A stretch of 64,000 bases of DNA from Aquabacter sp. L1I39 (GCF_017742835.1 NZ_CP072392.1:3284387-3348386); one strand, 5' to 3'; positions 42,383-50,615 are shown, numbered from the stretch's first letter. A program made the numbers and translations. The notes: a model not told the origin generated them from the letters alone.

Positions 42383-43648
42383 ATGAGACGCTTCCTCACC
42401 GCCGCCGCCACCGCGGCCGGCCTGCTTGCCGCCACCGTCTCGGCTTTCGCCAAGACCGAATTGACCATGTACTACCCCATCGCCGTCGGCGGCCCGCTCA
42501 CCAAGGTGATCGACGGCATGATCGAGGGCTTCCAGAAGGACAATCCGGACGTTGCCGTCACCGCCGTCTATGCCGGCAATTATGACGACACCCGCGTCCG
42601 GGCGCTGGCCGCCATCAAGAGCGGCAAGCCGGCCCAGCTCTCGGTTCTGTTCTCCATCGATGCCTATGACCTGGTGGAGCAGGGCCTCGTGGTGCCCTTC
42701 GAGGACGTGGTGAAGACCGACGACGAGAAGGCGTGGCTGAACGGCTTCTATCCCGCGCTCATGGCCAATAGCCGCGTCGAGGGCAAGACCTGGGGCATTC
42801 CGTTCCAGCGCTCCACCATCGTCATGTACTACAACAAGGACATGTTCAAGGAAGCCGGCCTCGACCCCAACAAGCCGCCGAAGACCTGGGACGAGATGGT
42901 GGCCATGGGTAAGAAACTCACCAAGGACGGCCGCTATGGCCTGATGGTGCCGTCCACCGGCTATCCCTATTGGATGTTCCAGTGCTTCGCGATCCAGAAC
43001 GGCAAGGAGCTCATGAGCAAGGACGGCGCCGCCGTTCATTTCGATGATCCGGCCGTGATCGAGGCCCTCCAGTTCTGGAAGTCGCTTGCCACCGAGCACA
43101 AGATCTCGCCCGCCGGCCTCGTGGAATGGGGCACGCTGCGCCAGGCCTTCGTGCAGGGCCAGACCGCCATGATGTGGCACACCACCGGCAATCTGACGGC
43201 CGTGAAGAACGAGGCCAAGTTCGAGTTCGGCGTCGCCGAGCTGCCCGCCCACAAGCAGCCGGGCTCCCCCACCGGCGGCGGCAATTTCTACCTGTTCAAG
43301 AGCGCCACCGAGGCCGAGCGCGCCGCCGCCCTCAAGCTCATCCGCTACATGACCGCGCCTGAGCGGGCCGCCGAATGGTCCATCGCCACCGGCTATGTGG
43401 GGGTGAGCCCCGCTGCCTATGAGACGGCCCAGCTGAAGGCCTATGGCGAAAAATTCCCGCAGGCGCTTGTGGCTCGTGATCAGCTCAAGGTGGCCATCGC
43501 CGAATTCTCCACCTGGGACACGGCCCGCGTCCGCGAGGCGCTGAACAACGCCATCCAGGCGGCGCTCACCGGCACCAAGAGCCCCGCCGAGGCGCTCAAG
43601 GCCGCGCAGACCACCGCCACCCAGTTGCTGAAGCCCTACAGCCACTGA
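42383..43648 (+). CDS. ABC transporter substrate-binding protein, UgpB type
   Basis: 421-residue exported binding protein of the extracellular solute-binding family 1. Signal peptide MRRFLTAAATAAGLLAATVSAFA precedes KTELTMYYPIAVGGPLTKVIDGMIEGFQKDNPDVAVTAVYAGNYDDT in parts, the UgpB-like start. The WGIPFQRSTIVMYYNKDMFKEAGLDP and TGGGNFYLFKSATEAERAAALKLI segments follow family order. Ligand probably glycerol phosphate or another polyol/sugar derivative, inferred from UgpB likeness and the DeoR regulator. A repeat-bearing spacer follows it. Confidence 0.88.
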   Translation: MRRFLTAAATAAGLLAATVSAFAKTELTMYYPIAVGGPLTKVIDGMIEGFQKDNPDVAVTAVYAGNYDDTRVRALAAIKSGKPAQLSVLFSIDAYDLVEQGLVVPFEDVVKTDDEKAWLNGFYPALMANSRVEGKTWGIPFQRSTIVMYYNKDMFKEAGLDPNKPPKTWDEMVAMGKKLTKDGRYGLMVPSTGYPYWMFQCFAIQNGKELMSKDGAAVHFDDPAVIEALQFWKSLATEHKISPAGLVEWGTLRQAFVQGQTAMMWHTTGNLTAVKNEAKFEFGVAELPAHKQPGSPTGGGNFYLFKSATEAERAAALKLIRYMTAPERAAEWSIATGYVGVSPAAYETAQLKAYGEKFPQALVARDQLKVAIAEFSTWDTARVREALNNAIQAALTGTKSPAEALKAAQTTATQLLKPYSH

Positions 43649-43702
43649 GGATGAGAGCAGGCGCGGAGCCGAAAAACCCGCGTCTTGGTTTCAAGCGAAA
43701 CT

Positions 43703-43734
43703 GTCATGCTCGGGCTTGACCCGAGCATCCACGG
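43703..43734 (-). repeat. 32-bp palindromic dispersed repeat, copy 2 (inverted)
   Basis: Reverse-oriented copy of the element at 1909-1940, with internal arms GCTCGGG and CCCGAGC. It faces copy 3 across 44 bp, so the pair can also form one long hairpin. It lies in the 263-bp space between the UgpB-type gene and the first permease gene. Confidence 0.72.
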
Positions 43735-43778
43735 CCAACCGCTTGAATGGCCGTTGGAGGCTTCGTCCAGGCCCATCC

Positions 43779-43810
43779 CCGTGGATGGCCGGGACGAGCC
43801 CGGCCACGAC
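43779..43810 (+). repeat. 32-bp palindromic dispersed repeat, copy 3
   Basis: Element beginning CCGTGGATGGCCGGG and ending CCCGGCCACGAC, same orientation as copy 1. Together with copy 2 it makes an opposed pair resembling a BIME (paired REP) unit in an intercistronic position. It may stabilise the upstream binding-protein mRNA. Confidence 0.72.
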
Positions 43811-43911
43811 GGAGACGGGACCGCAAGGTTCTCAAAATGGCTCCGTCGGTCTCAGTCGAACCCTCGCCGGGGGAGGGCGTCTCGCGCTCCCCCGGCTTTC
43901 CGGACGATCCC

Positions 43912-44835
43912 ATGCCCTTCCTCCGCGCCTCAGACCCCGCCCCCGACGCGCTCGCCCGGCGCCAGCGGCAGCTCCTGGCCCTCTATGGCTGGATGCTGGT
44001 GACGCCGGCTTTGGTGTTGCTGTCCTTGTTCGCGGTGTGGCCGACGCTCGCCACCTTCTGGGGCAGCCTGTTCTCGCGCGGCACGGCACGACGGCCGGCG
44101 GTGTTCAACGGCATCGAGAATTATGCCGATCTCATTGCTGACCCGACTTTCTGGACGGTGCTGGGCAACACCCTGATCTATGCGGGCGTGACCATTCCCG
44201 CCTCCATCCTCCTGGCGCTGGCGATGGCGCTGTGGGCCGATGCCAAGATCCCCCTGCGCAGCTTCGTGCGCGGCGCCTATTTCACCCCCACCATCCTGCC
44301 CATGGTGGCGGCCGCCAATCTCTGGCTGTTCTTCTACACGCCGGGCCTCGGCGTCATCGACACGCTCACCGGCCTTGTCGGCCTGCCGCCCGTCAACTGG
44401 CTCGGCCAGCCGCAGACGGCGCTGGGCGCGGTGATCGTCGTGACCGTGTGGAAGGAGGCGGGCTTCTTCATGATCTTCTATCTCGCCGCCCTCCAGACCA
44501 TCCCGCCGGACCTGAAGGAGGCGGCGCGCGTGGAGGGGGCGGGGCGGCTGACCTATCTGCGGCGGGTGCTGCTGCCGCTGCTGATGCCCACCACCGCCTT
44601 CATCTTCATCAATGCGCTGATCAATTCGGTGAAGCTCATCGATCACCTGTTCATCCTCACCAAGGGCGGGCCGAACAACGCCACCAAGCTGGTGCTCTAC
44701 TGGATCTGGGAAATGGCCTTCTCCTATTTCGACCGGCCCCATGCGGCGGCGCTCACCGTCATGGTGCTGGCGGTGCTGGGCGCGGTGGCGGTGTTCCAGT
44801 TCGCCGTGCTCGACAAGCGGATCCATTATCGATGA
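43912..44835 (+). CDS. ABC sugar transporter permease, UgpA/MalF type
   Basis: 307-residue inner-membrane permease with about six hydrophobic segments. The EAA loop EAARVEGAGRLTYLRRVLLPLLMPTT lies around residues 205-230. It starts at the ATG at 43912; an upstream in-frame extension to 43747 is rejected because it is basic, repeat-derived and has no ribosome binding site. The TKGGPNNATKLVLYWIWEMAFSYFD segment is typical of UgpA-like proteins. Its stop overlaps the start of the second permease gene (ATGA). Confidence 0.86.
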   Translation: MPFLRASDPAPDALARRQRQLLALYGWMLVTPALVLLSLFAVWPTLATFWGSLFSRGTARRPAVFNGIENYADLIADPTFWTVLGNTLIYAGVTIPASILLALAMALWADAKIPLRSFVRGAYFTPTILPMVAAANLWLFFYTPGLGVIDTLTGLVGLPPVNWLGQPQTALGAVIVVTVWKEAGFFMIFYLAALQTIPPDLKEAARVEGAGRLTYLRRVLLPLLMPTTAFIFINALINSVKLIDHLFILTKGGPNNATKLVLYWIWEMAFSYFDRPHAAALTVMVLAVLGAVAVFQFAVLDKRIHYR

Positions 44836-45662
44836 GCGCCGCCTTTCTCCCCCGCTTGCGCCTCGTTCCGACGCTGGACGCCGCTGGCGCGCTGCTGCTC
44901 GCGCTCATCTGGATCGCGCCGCTCCTGTTCGCCGCCTGGGCCTCGGTGCATCCCGCCGGGCAGGCGCTGGATTTTTCCGGCCGTGCGCCCTTCACGCTGG
45001 ACAATTACCGCGCCGCCTGGGCCGCTGCGCCCTGGTTCGCCTATGCGCTGAATACCCTCGCCCTGGTGAGCTTTACGCTCGCCGGCCAGCTCCTCTTGTG
45101 CACGCTGGCGGGCTTCGCTTTCGCCCGCTTTCATTTTCCGGGGCGCGAGGCGCTGTTCGTGCTCGTCCTCTTGCAGCTCTTCATCCTGCCGGAGGTGCTG
45201 ATCGTGGAGAATTACGCCATGGTCTCGCGCCTCGCACTCATCGACACCATCGCCGGAATGGGTCTGCCTTATGTGGCGAGCGCCTTCGGCATCTTCCTGT
45301 TGCGCCAGGCCTTCAAGTCGGTGCCGATGGAACTGGAGGAAGCGGCGCGGGTGGAGGGCTGCTCCTGGCTCGGCGTGCTCTGGCGCGTCTATGTGCCCGC
45401 CGCGCAGCCGGTCTATCTGGCCTATGCCCTCGTCTCCGTGGCCACGCACTGGAACAACTTCCTCTGGCCCCTGGTGGTCACCAACACGCCGGACACCCGC
45501 CCGCTGACCGTGGGGCTGTCGCTCTTTGGTGCGCCGGAGAGCGGGGTGAACATCTCCATCATCTCCGCAGCCACGCTGATGGTGGTGGCGCCTTTGATGG
45601 TGGCCTTCCTGATCTTCCAGCGCCAGTTCATCCAGGCCTTCCTGCGCGCCGGCATCCGATAG
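44832..45662 (+). CDS. ABC sugar transporter permease, UgpE/MalG type
   Basis: 276-residue inner-membrane permease, partner of the preceding gene. It has six hydrophobic segments, FAFARFHFPGREALF at about residue 93, and the EAA loop ELEEAARVEGCSWLGVLWRVYVPAAQPV at about 170-195. The ending IFQRQFIQAFLRAGIR is the usual ...GLTAGAVK-like C-terminus of this group. It completes a five-gene unit: regulator, ATPase, binding protein and two permeases. No catabolic gene follows, so downstream metabolism is encoded elsewhere. Confidence 0.87.
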   Translation: MSAAFLPRLRLVPTLDAAGALLLALIWIAPLLFAAWASVHPAGQALDFSGRAPFTLDNYRAAWAAAPWFAYALNTLALVSFTLAGQLLLCTLAGFAFARFHFPGREALFVLVLLQLFILPEVLIVENYAMVSRLALIDTIAGMGLPYVASAFGIFLLRQAFKSVPMELEEAARVEGCSWLGVLWRVYVPAAQPVYLAYALVSVATHWNNFLWPLVVTNTPDTRPLTVGLSLFGAPESGVNISIISAATLMVVAPLMVAFLIFQRQFIQAFLRAGIR

Positions 45663-45972
45663 AGCATGCGCCGAGCAATGAGATAGAGGGTGATTCACTG
45701 AACAGGCGGACTGCACTCCAGAGGGGAGACCCTCCGCCCAGATCCAGTGCTGCGCTCGCGCTTGTAATGGTAAAGCTTTTCAGCGTGCGTCTTCTCTTTC
45801 CCGCAAAGTCTTCAATGTAAAGCTGGCGTTGCGCGGTGTCTTCGCGTGCGTTTTCGCCGCAAGGCGGAACCGTCGCGCCGCCCGGCCGTTTCCCTGAGGT
45901 CCGCGAAAGGCGGCGCCGGCACACGCCGGGCGCCGCTTCCGGACGGACCGCACAATTCAAGGGAATGCCCCA
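45663..45972. other. 310-bp intergenic region with stress promoter and leader hairpin
   Basis: No gene is seen. The right half holds an EcfG-type promoter (45866-45890). Between it and the start codon is a strong stem with one bulged base (45910-45936, arms GCGGCGCCGGC and GCCGGGCGCCGC, loop ACAC), which would lie in the 5' leader of the ferritin-like gene. The left half is AT-richer with nothing further recognised. Confidence 0.6.
45866..45890 (+). promoter_or_regulatory. EcfG-type general stress promoter before the ferritin-like gene
   Basis: GGAAC (45866-45870), 16 bases, CGTT (45887-45890) is a perfect match to the alphaproteobacterial EcfG consensus GGAAC-N16/17-CGTT. It lies about 82 bp before the start codon of the YciF-type gene. 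Four further perfect matches occur in the next 7 kb. Confidence 0.82.
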
Positions 45973-46494
45973 ATGGCTCAGCAGAAGTCGATGAAAGAGG
46001 ACAATGGTCAGGACAATTCTCTGAATGAATTGTTCTTGGATACCCTCAAGGACATCTATTACGCCGAAAAGCAGATCCTGCGCGCGCTTCCCAAGATGGC
46101 CAAGGCAGCCCGCTCCGAGGACCTGAGGAACGCCTTCAAGCAGCACCAGGAGCAGACCGAAGGCCAGATCGAGCGCCTGGAACAGGTCTTCGAGATGCTC
46201 GGCAAGGCCGCGCGCGGCAAGCACTGCCCGGCCATCGTCGGCATCATCGACGAGGGCAAGGAAATCATCGAGGATTTCTCCGGCAAGGAAGCGCTGGATG
46301 CGGGCCTCCTGGCGGGCGCGCAGGCGGTGGAGCATTACGAGATTTCCCGCTACGGCACGCTGAAGACCTGGGCCCAGCAATTGGGCATGCTGGACGCAGT
46401 GCCGCTCTTCGAGGCGACCCTCAAGGAGGAGAAGGAAACCGACGCGCTCCTGACCCGCCTCGCCGGCGCCGAGGTCAACGCCAAGGCGGCGTGA
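45973..46494 (+). CDS. YciF/YciE-type ferritin-like protein (DUF892)
   Basis: 173-residue four-helix protein. It matches the DUF892 family: LNELFLDTLKDIYYAEKQILRALPKMAKAA start, EQTEGQIERLEQVFEML, and LAGAQAVEHYEISRYGTLKTWAQQLG. Glu and His residues in LKDIYYAEKQ, HQEQT, GKEIIEDF and EHYEISRY are the usual di-iron ligand positions. These proteins accumulate under osmotic and oxidative stress; iron binding is known from the family and inferred here. It is the first gene of the stress island and has a perfect EcfG promoter. The ATG at 45973 follows AAGGGAATGCCCCA. Confidence 0.88.
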   Translation: MAQQKSMKEDNGQDNSLNELFLDTLKDIYYAEKQILRALPKMAKAARSEDLRNAFKQHQEQTEGQIERLEQVFEMLGKAARGKHCPAIVGIIDEGKEIIEDFSGKEALDAGLLAGAQAVEHYEISRYGTLKTWAQQLGMLDAVPLFEATLKEEKETDALLTRLAGAEVNAKAA

Positions 46495-46623
46495 CGGCAG
46501 ACCGCGCCTCCGCACCCGTCCTTCGCCCGGCGCGGGAGGGGTGCGCAGCAGGGATGCCGCCCGTGCCGGGCCTGCGCAGGCTCGGCCAGTCCCTGCGACG
46601 CCTCGTCCGCACAGGAGGTCAAT

Positions 46624-46827
46624 ATGTGGCTGAAACCCAAGCTGATCGGAGAGAACGAAGCCGACGGGCATGACGTGATGCCCGGATGGTGGGCGGTGGC
46701 CGAAGACGGCACGCCGGTGTCCGGTCCCTATCCCAGCCGCGAGGCCGCGGTGGTGGGGATCGGCAAGCGCGGCGCCGACCAGCCCACGGGGCGGCCGGGG
46801 GAGGCCGGCCCGCCACCGGAGGAGTGA
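46624..46827 (+). CDS. small hypothetical protein, 67 residues
   Basis: Very short gene with a strong ribosome binding site (AGGAGG, 5 bases before the ATG). The product MWLKPKLIGENEADGHDV... is acidic, with two Trp-containing motifs (PGWWAVAEDG) and a Pro/Gly/Glu-rich tail. No signal peptide or membrane segment. It lies 129 bp after the YciF-type gene and 9 bp before the isochorismatase gene, in the same direction, so it probably shares the stress transcript. Function unknown. Similar small proteins with an N-terminal WLKPxLIxE motif may exist, but I cannot assign a family. Confidence 0.7.
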   Translation: MWLKPKLIGENEADGHDVMPGWWAVAEDGTPVSGPYPSREAAVVGIGKRGADQPTGRPGEAGPPPEE

Positions 46828-46836
46828 GGCCGCGCC

Positions 46837-47457
46837 ATGGGGCAGGGCCTCACGAATGGGCCGCTCGGCAGGCGCGCGGCGCATCTTTGCATCGACATGC
46901 AGCGCCTCTTCGCTCCCGGCGGTCCCTGGCCAACGCCTTGGGCTCCGCGCATCCTGCCCGCCGTGCTGGCGCTGGTCGAGCGGGCGCCAGCCCGCACCGT
47001 CTTTTCCCGTTTCATGCCCCCCGAGACGCCGCAGGACATGCCGGGAGCGTGGCAGCGCTTTTATGAGCGATGGCGGCATCTGACGGGGGAGGTTCTCCCA
47101 CCGGAAATGCTGGATCTGGTGCCGGAATTGAAGGCCTTCGCGCCGCCCGCCCGGGCCGTGGAAAAGTCGCGCTATTCCGCCTTTTCCGGCCCGCGCTGCT
47201 TCCCCGTCCTGCGGCGGCTGGAGGTGGACACCCTGATCCTGTCCGGGGCGGAAACCGATGTGTGCGTACTTGCCACCGTGTTCGACGCGGTGGACCTCGG
47301 CTTTCGCACCATCATCGCGCGGGATGCGGTCTGCTCGTCCTCCGACACCGGGCACGACGCCGTCCTCGCCCTGCTGCGCGCCCGCCTGCCGCAGCAGGTT
47401 GAACTGGCAGACACCGACGAAATCCTGGCGGCGTGGAGCCCCCTGGCCGAGCCATGA
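46837..47457 (+). CDS. isochorismatase-like cysteine hydrolase
   Basis: 206-residue hydrolase. The catalytic triad of the isochorismatase/nicotinamidase superfamily is present: Asp20 in LCIDMQRLF, Lys110 in VEKSRYSAF and Cys143 in ETDVCVLATV. The family cleaves amides or vinyl ethers of small molecules; nothing identifies the substrate. The start at 46837 overlaps no other gene and lies 9 bp after the small 67-residue protein, so it is probably cotranscribed. A stress-response role is inferred from the EcfG promoter upstream of the cluster. Confidence 0.83.
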   Translation: MGQGLTNGPLGRRAAHLCIDMQRLFAPGGPWPTPWAPRILPAVLALVERAPARTVFSRFMPPETPQDMPGAWQRFYERWRHLTGEVLPPEMLDLVPELKAFAPPARAVEKSRYSAFSGPRCFPVLRRLEVDTLILSGAETDVCVLATVFDAVDLGFRTIIARDAVCSSSDTGHDAVLALLRARLPQQVELADTDEILAAWSPLAEP

Positions 47458-47497
47458 TGCCGGCCCGATCTTCTGCCGCGCAACAGTGGAGAGACAC

Positions 47498-48355
47498 ATG
47501 AACGCACCAGCCCGCCCGCCCATGCCCGCCCAGCAGCAGCCCATGCCCGGCTATACCAACGCCATGTCGCCGCGCCCCGATCATGGCGAGACCAGTTATG
47601 AAGGCTCGGGGCGGCTGAAGGGCCTCAAGGCCCTCGTGACCGGCGGCGACAGCGGCATCGGTCGCGCCGTCTGCCTCGCCTTCGCCCGCGAGGGGGCGGA
47701 TGTGTGCATCGCCTATCTGGAGGAGCACGAGGACGCGGAAGAGACGCGCCGCCTGGTGGAGGAGGCTGGCCGCACCGCTATCCTGTCCGCCGGTGACATT
47801 TCCGATCCCCAATTCTGCAAGCGCCTGGTGGATGATGCCGCCGAGGCTTTGGGCGGCCTCGATATCCTGGTCAACAACGCCGCTCATCAGGCGAGCTTCG
47901 AGAAGCCGGAAGATATTTCAGACGAGGAATGGGCGCACACCTTCGCGGTGAACGTGCATGCCATGTTCTATCTCAGCAAGGCCGCGCTGAAGCACATGAA
48001 GGCGGGCGGATCCATCATCAACACGGCCTCCATCAATTCCGATCAGCCCAATCCGTCCCTCCTGGCCTATGCCACCACGAAGGGCGCCATCCACAACTTC
48101 ACCGCCGGACTCGCCCAGGCGCTGGGCGCGCGCAACATCCGGGTGAATGCGGTGGCGCCGGGTCCCATTTGGACGCCGCTCATCCCCTCCACCATGCCGG
48201 AGGAGGCGGTGCGCACTTTCGGCACGTCCGTCCCCATGGGGCGGCCCGGCCAGCCGGCGGAGCTCGCCACCGCCTATGTGATGCTGGCCGATCCGCGCTC
48301 CAGCTATGTTTCGGGAGCAACCGTGGCCGTGACCGGCGGCAAGGCCTTTCTCTGA
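47498..48355 (+). CDS. short-chain dehydrogenase/reductase, YghA/YhdF-type
   Basis: 285-residue NAD(P)-dependent oxidoreductase. An N-terminal Pro/Met/Gln-rich extension (about 45 residues, MSPRPDHGETSYEGSGRLKG) precedes the cofactor motif TGGDSGIGRA (about 52-61). The NNAA motif is in ILVNNAAHQ and the Ser-Tyr-Lys triad in SINSDQPNP...AYATTKGA. The C-terminal SYVSGATVAVTGGKAFL matches the general-stress subgroup. The ATG at 47498 follows GGAGAGACAC. It ends the plus-strand stress transcript. The natural substrate is unknown. Confidence 0.87.
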   Translation: MNAPARPPMPAQQQPMPGYTNAMSPRPDHGETSYEGSGRLKGLKALVTGGDSGIGRAVCLAFAREGADVCIAYLEEHEDAEETRRLVEEAGRTAILSAGDISDPQFCKRLVDDAAEALGGLDILVNNAAHQASFEKPEDISDEEWAHTFAVNVHAMFYLSKAALKHMKAGGSIINTASINSDQPNPSLLAYATTKGAIHNFTAGLAQALGARNIRVNAVAPGPIWTPLIPSTMPEEAVRTFGTSVPMGRPGQPAELATAYVMLADPRSSYVSGATVAVTGGKAFL

Positions 48356-48393
48356 GGGCGTGACACAGCTGCACCGATCCCTTCCGTACCCAT

Positions 48394-48445
48394 CGGCGGC
48401 AGGGGTCGGCGGCAGGGGGCGGCGGCAAGGGTCGGCGGCAAGGGT
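48394..48445 (+). repeat. four tandem copies of a 13-bp repeat
   Basis: Consecutive copies at 48394, 48407, 48420 and 48433 follow the pattern CGGCGGCARGGGT with one or two changes. They lie between the convergent dehydrogenase and hydrolase genes, 25 bp upstream of the hydrolase stop. They look like replication-slippage repeats; the G-rich strand could in principle form non-B structures. Confidence 0.8.
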
Positions 48446-48469
48446 CAGCGCCGATCGCGCACAATGTGA

Positions 48470-49198
48470 TCACCGCGCGCCGATTACCATTTCCTTGATC
48501 CAGTTCACCAGGAGCCGGGTATAGGCGGCGCGGCTGCGCTCATCCGACAGGCCATGGTCCGCGCCGGAAATGATCCGGTAGGTGAGGGAGCGCACCTTCC
48601 GGCAGGCGGAGATGTAATTGGCGATGGTCGGGTGGGGGATATAATCGTCGCTCTCGGACTCGACGATCAGCACATCACCGCGAAACTTCGCGCAAGCCCC
48701 CAACGCGCGGTTCTCGCGCGGTGAAATCTCCTGCGAGCGGAAGAGGTTGAGGTCGATGCGGTCGATCTTTCCCTTGGGCCGATCCCAATGCTTGTCGCGA
48801 TAGATGGCGGGCACGCGCAGCGACATCCAGCGCACGGGACGCACCTCTGAGAGAAGAGGGGCGAGATAGGCGCCATAGCTCGAGCCGATCACGGCGATGG
48901 CGCGCTGGTCGACGCCCGGCTGCGAGACGAGGAGATCATAGGCGGCGAGTGCGTCCTCGAAATTCTGCCGCGGCGTCACTGTATCGCGCATTTCGCGGGT
49001 GGCGGCGTGTCCGCGCAGGTCGAAGGTCAGGCACATGCAGCCCAGCGCCGAAATCTCGGCCGCCCGCCGCAGGTCGCTTTCCTGGCTGCCGGACCAGCCA
49101 TGCAGGAAGAGGATGCCGGGAACGCCGGTGGCCGGTACCGCGAAGGTGCCGTCCACCATCTCCTCCCCGGCCATGAACTGGACCTTCTCACTCCGCAT
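48470..49198 (-). CDS. alpha/beta hydrolase, acylaminoacyl-peptidase-like
   Basis: 242-residue hydrolase. The nucleophile is the second Ser of GSSYGAYLAPL, the acid is an Asp in ESESDDYIPH, and the catalytic His lies in ISGADHGLSDE. The N-terminus MRSEKVQFMAGEEMVDGTFAVP and the LHGWSG oxyanion region support the fold. It overlaps the end of the DUF3182 gene by 11 bp, so the two are coupled and use the same EcfG promoter at 50368-50392. Substrate unknown. A similar pairing of hydrolase and DUF3182 would hint at a shared small-molecule reaction. Confidence 0.8.
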   Translation of the reverse strand: MRSEKVQFMAGEEMVDGTFAVPATGVPGILFLHGWSGSQESDLRRAAEISALGCMCLTFDLRGHAATREMRDTVTPRQNFEDALAAYDLLVSQPGVDQRAIAVIGSSYGAYLAPLLSEVRPVRWMSLRVPAIYRDKHWDRPKGKIDRIDLNLFRSQEISPRENRALGACAKFRGDVLIVESESDDYIPHPTIANYISACRKVRSLTYRIISGADHGLSDERSRAAYTRLLVNWIKEMVIGAR

Positions 49199-50342
49199 GG
49201 GATCGGGATTCGACGAGCGCGTATTTTGTGAGGGTTCCGACTTCGGGGTCGTCAGCATCGTAATAGACATCGGCCTCTTCAGGCGGGCTTTCGGCGCGCC
49301 CATAGACTTCATGACAGGAGGCGACGACGAAGCGCAGGTCGTCATCGCCGGCGAAGGCCCGCAAGGCCGCGATCTCGGCGCCGCTGGCGCCGCCGATGCG
49401 CCAGCTCTGTTCCAAAACGCCTGACCGCAAAGTGCCGCGCGCATCGCGGCCGATGGCCACGTCATAGTTCCGGCGCGAGGCGAAGAAGCCCGAAAAATGG
49501 TGGTCTGCCGCCGCATCGAAGACGCGAGCCTGTTCCAGCGCCTGGGCCATCTGAGGGGAAAGGGTGGCGCGGGCAAAGGCGGAGAAGCCGCCCCGGGCGC
49601 ACAGAAGGCGCGAGCCGCCATAGGCGAGGTTGCCGTCATTGTCCTGCGTCGCGTGCTGGGTGCCCACATAGGCGATCTCATGGCCGCCGATGCGCACCCG
49701 CCCCACCGAGAAGGTGGTGACGTCCGAAAGGTTGGTCTCCAGCACCAGACCGCTCGCGGCAAGGCTGTCCTGCGGCAGGCGCGAAATGATGGCTTCCGCG
49801 TCCAGCGCGTCATGCACCACATGCTGCTGCAATCCGCCATCCGCCCAGCCCGGCTTCAGACGCACGGGGCCGTGGGCCAGAAGGCGATAGAGCGCGGTGC
49901 GCGCGTCGCCATTGGTGAAGGCGGAAAAGCCTGGCAAGGCGTGCGCCATCACGGCCTGAGCGAAGTCCGCGCTCCACCCCTTCGGATGGGCGCAGCCGGG
50001 ACTGGGCAGGGGGTGCACGATGGCTTTTCCCGCCACCACATCATGGGGCACAACGCCGCCGAACAGATCGTCTTCGTCCAAGACGCCGAGCCGTTCGGCC
50101 TCCGCAGCGCCCAGGGTCAGATCGGGGACGAGGTACCGCTCGCCCTTGCGCAGGCCGCGCCCGGCCAGAGGCGCGAGAGCTTGGGCGAGAGCGGCGATGC
50201 TGCGGCTGCGATGGCCAGACTGGTTCAATCCCCCCGACGGGTGGTGGACGATGCGCCGGCCTCCTTCGGGTGAGGGGAAAAGAGGGCTTTTGTCCTGGCT
50301 CCGGCTCGGCATGAAGGGGCTTGTCCAAGGGGTGGGGCGCAT
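49188..50342 (-). CDS. DUF3182-family protein
   Basis: 384-residue protein. It resembles the DUF3182 family by segments such as ERYLVPDLTLGAAEAERLG, DDLFGGVVPHDVVAGKAIVHPL and GWSADFAQAVMAHALPGFSAFTNGDA; the family is probably ATP-grasp-like but is uncharacterised. Internal HGPVRLKPGWADGG and GGHEIAYVGTQHATQDNDGN stretches could belong to such a fold. The ATG at 50342 follows AGGAG by eight bases and lies 26 bp from a perfect EcfG promoter. It is coupled to the downstream hydrolase. I am confident of the family only to a moderate degree; biochemical role unknown. Confidence 0.7.
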   Translation of the reverse strand: MRPTPWTSPFMPSRSQDKSPLFPSPEGGRRIVHHPSGGLNQSGHRSRSIAALAQALAPLAGRGLRKGERYLVPDLTLGAAEAERLGVLDEDDLFGGVVPHDVVAGKAIVHPLPSPGCAHPKGWSADFAQAVMAHALPGFSAFTNGDARTALYRLLAHGPVRLKPGWADGGLQQHVVHDALDAEAIISRLPQDSLAASGLVLETNLSDVTTFSVGRVRIGGHEIAYVGTQHATQDNDGNLAYGGSRLLCARGGFSAFARATLSPQMAQALEQARVFDAAADHHFSGFFASRRNYDVAIGRDARGTLRSGVLEQSWRIGGASGAEIAALRAFAGDDDLRFVVASCHEVYGRAESPPEEADVYYDADDPEVGTLTKYALVESRSHAE

Positions 50343-50367
50343 TGCGCGGTCTCCTGATCGCAGGGTC

Positions 50368-50392
50368 AACGCGGGGCTTCCCTGTGCGTTCC
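50368..50392 (-). promoter_or_regulatory. EcfG-type general stress promoter before the DUF3182-hydrolase pair
   Basis: On the minus strand GGAAC (50392-50388), 16 bases, CGTT (50371-50368). The match is perfect and lies 26 bp before the ATG at 50342. Confidence 0.82.
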
Positions 50393-50426
50393 CCCTGCCT
50401 TCATGCTGCGCGCCACGCACCCGACC

Positions 50427-50615
50427 TCACTGGCGCACCGGCGCATTGCCAGGCTCGGCGGGCGCCGAGGACTGGGCGGGCATGGCCGGGTCAGACGGCG
50501 CGGGCGCGCGTTCGGGAGACGGGTCGATGGTGCGCGTGGTGGGGATGAGAGCCATGATCATCCCCAGCACGAAGACGAGAAAGGCGGCCGCGATGATGAT
50601 GTTCTTGAGGTTCAT
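50427..50615 (-). CDS. small single-span membrane protein, 62 residues
   Basis: The product starts MNLKNIIIAAAFLVFVLGMIMALIPTT, a single hydrophobic segment at residues 5-25, and continues as a Pro/Ala/Ser-rich tail. AAGGAAC lies before the ATG at 50615. It sits 120 bp downstream of the 53-residue membrane protein, in the same direction and within the stress island, so co-expression is likely. No function can be read from the sequence. Confidence 0.68.
   Translation of the reverse strand: MNLKNIIIAAAFLVFVLGMIMALIPTTRTIDPSPERAPAPSDPAMPAQSSAPAEPGNAPVRQ

Noticed and set aside
40964..43645. Open frame of 893 codons on the minus strand
   Set aside because: Antisense to the DeoR, ATPase and binding-protein genes, with no motif or ribosome binding site.
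43747..43911. Longer N-terminus for the first Ugp-like permease
   Set aside because: The extension is translated repeat DNA, basic and unlike the family. The ATG at 43912 gives a normal length.
45628..47544. Open frame of 638 codons on the minus strand across the ferritin-like gene
   Set aside because: Shadow of the plus-strand stress genes; the sense frames have recognisable domains and a promoter.
48394..48445. CRISPR array
   Set aside because: The repeats are only 13 bp, directly adjacent and without spacers. No cas gene is present.
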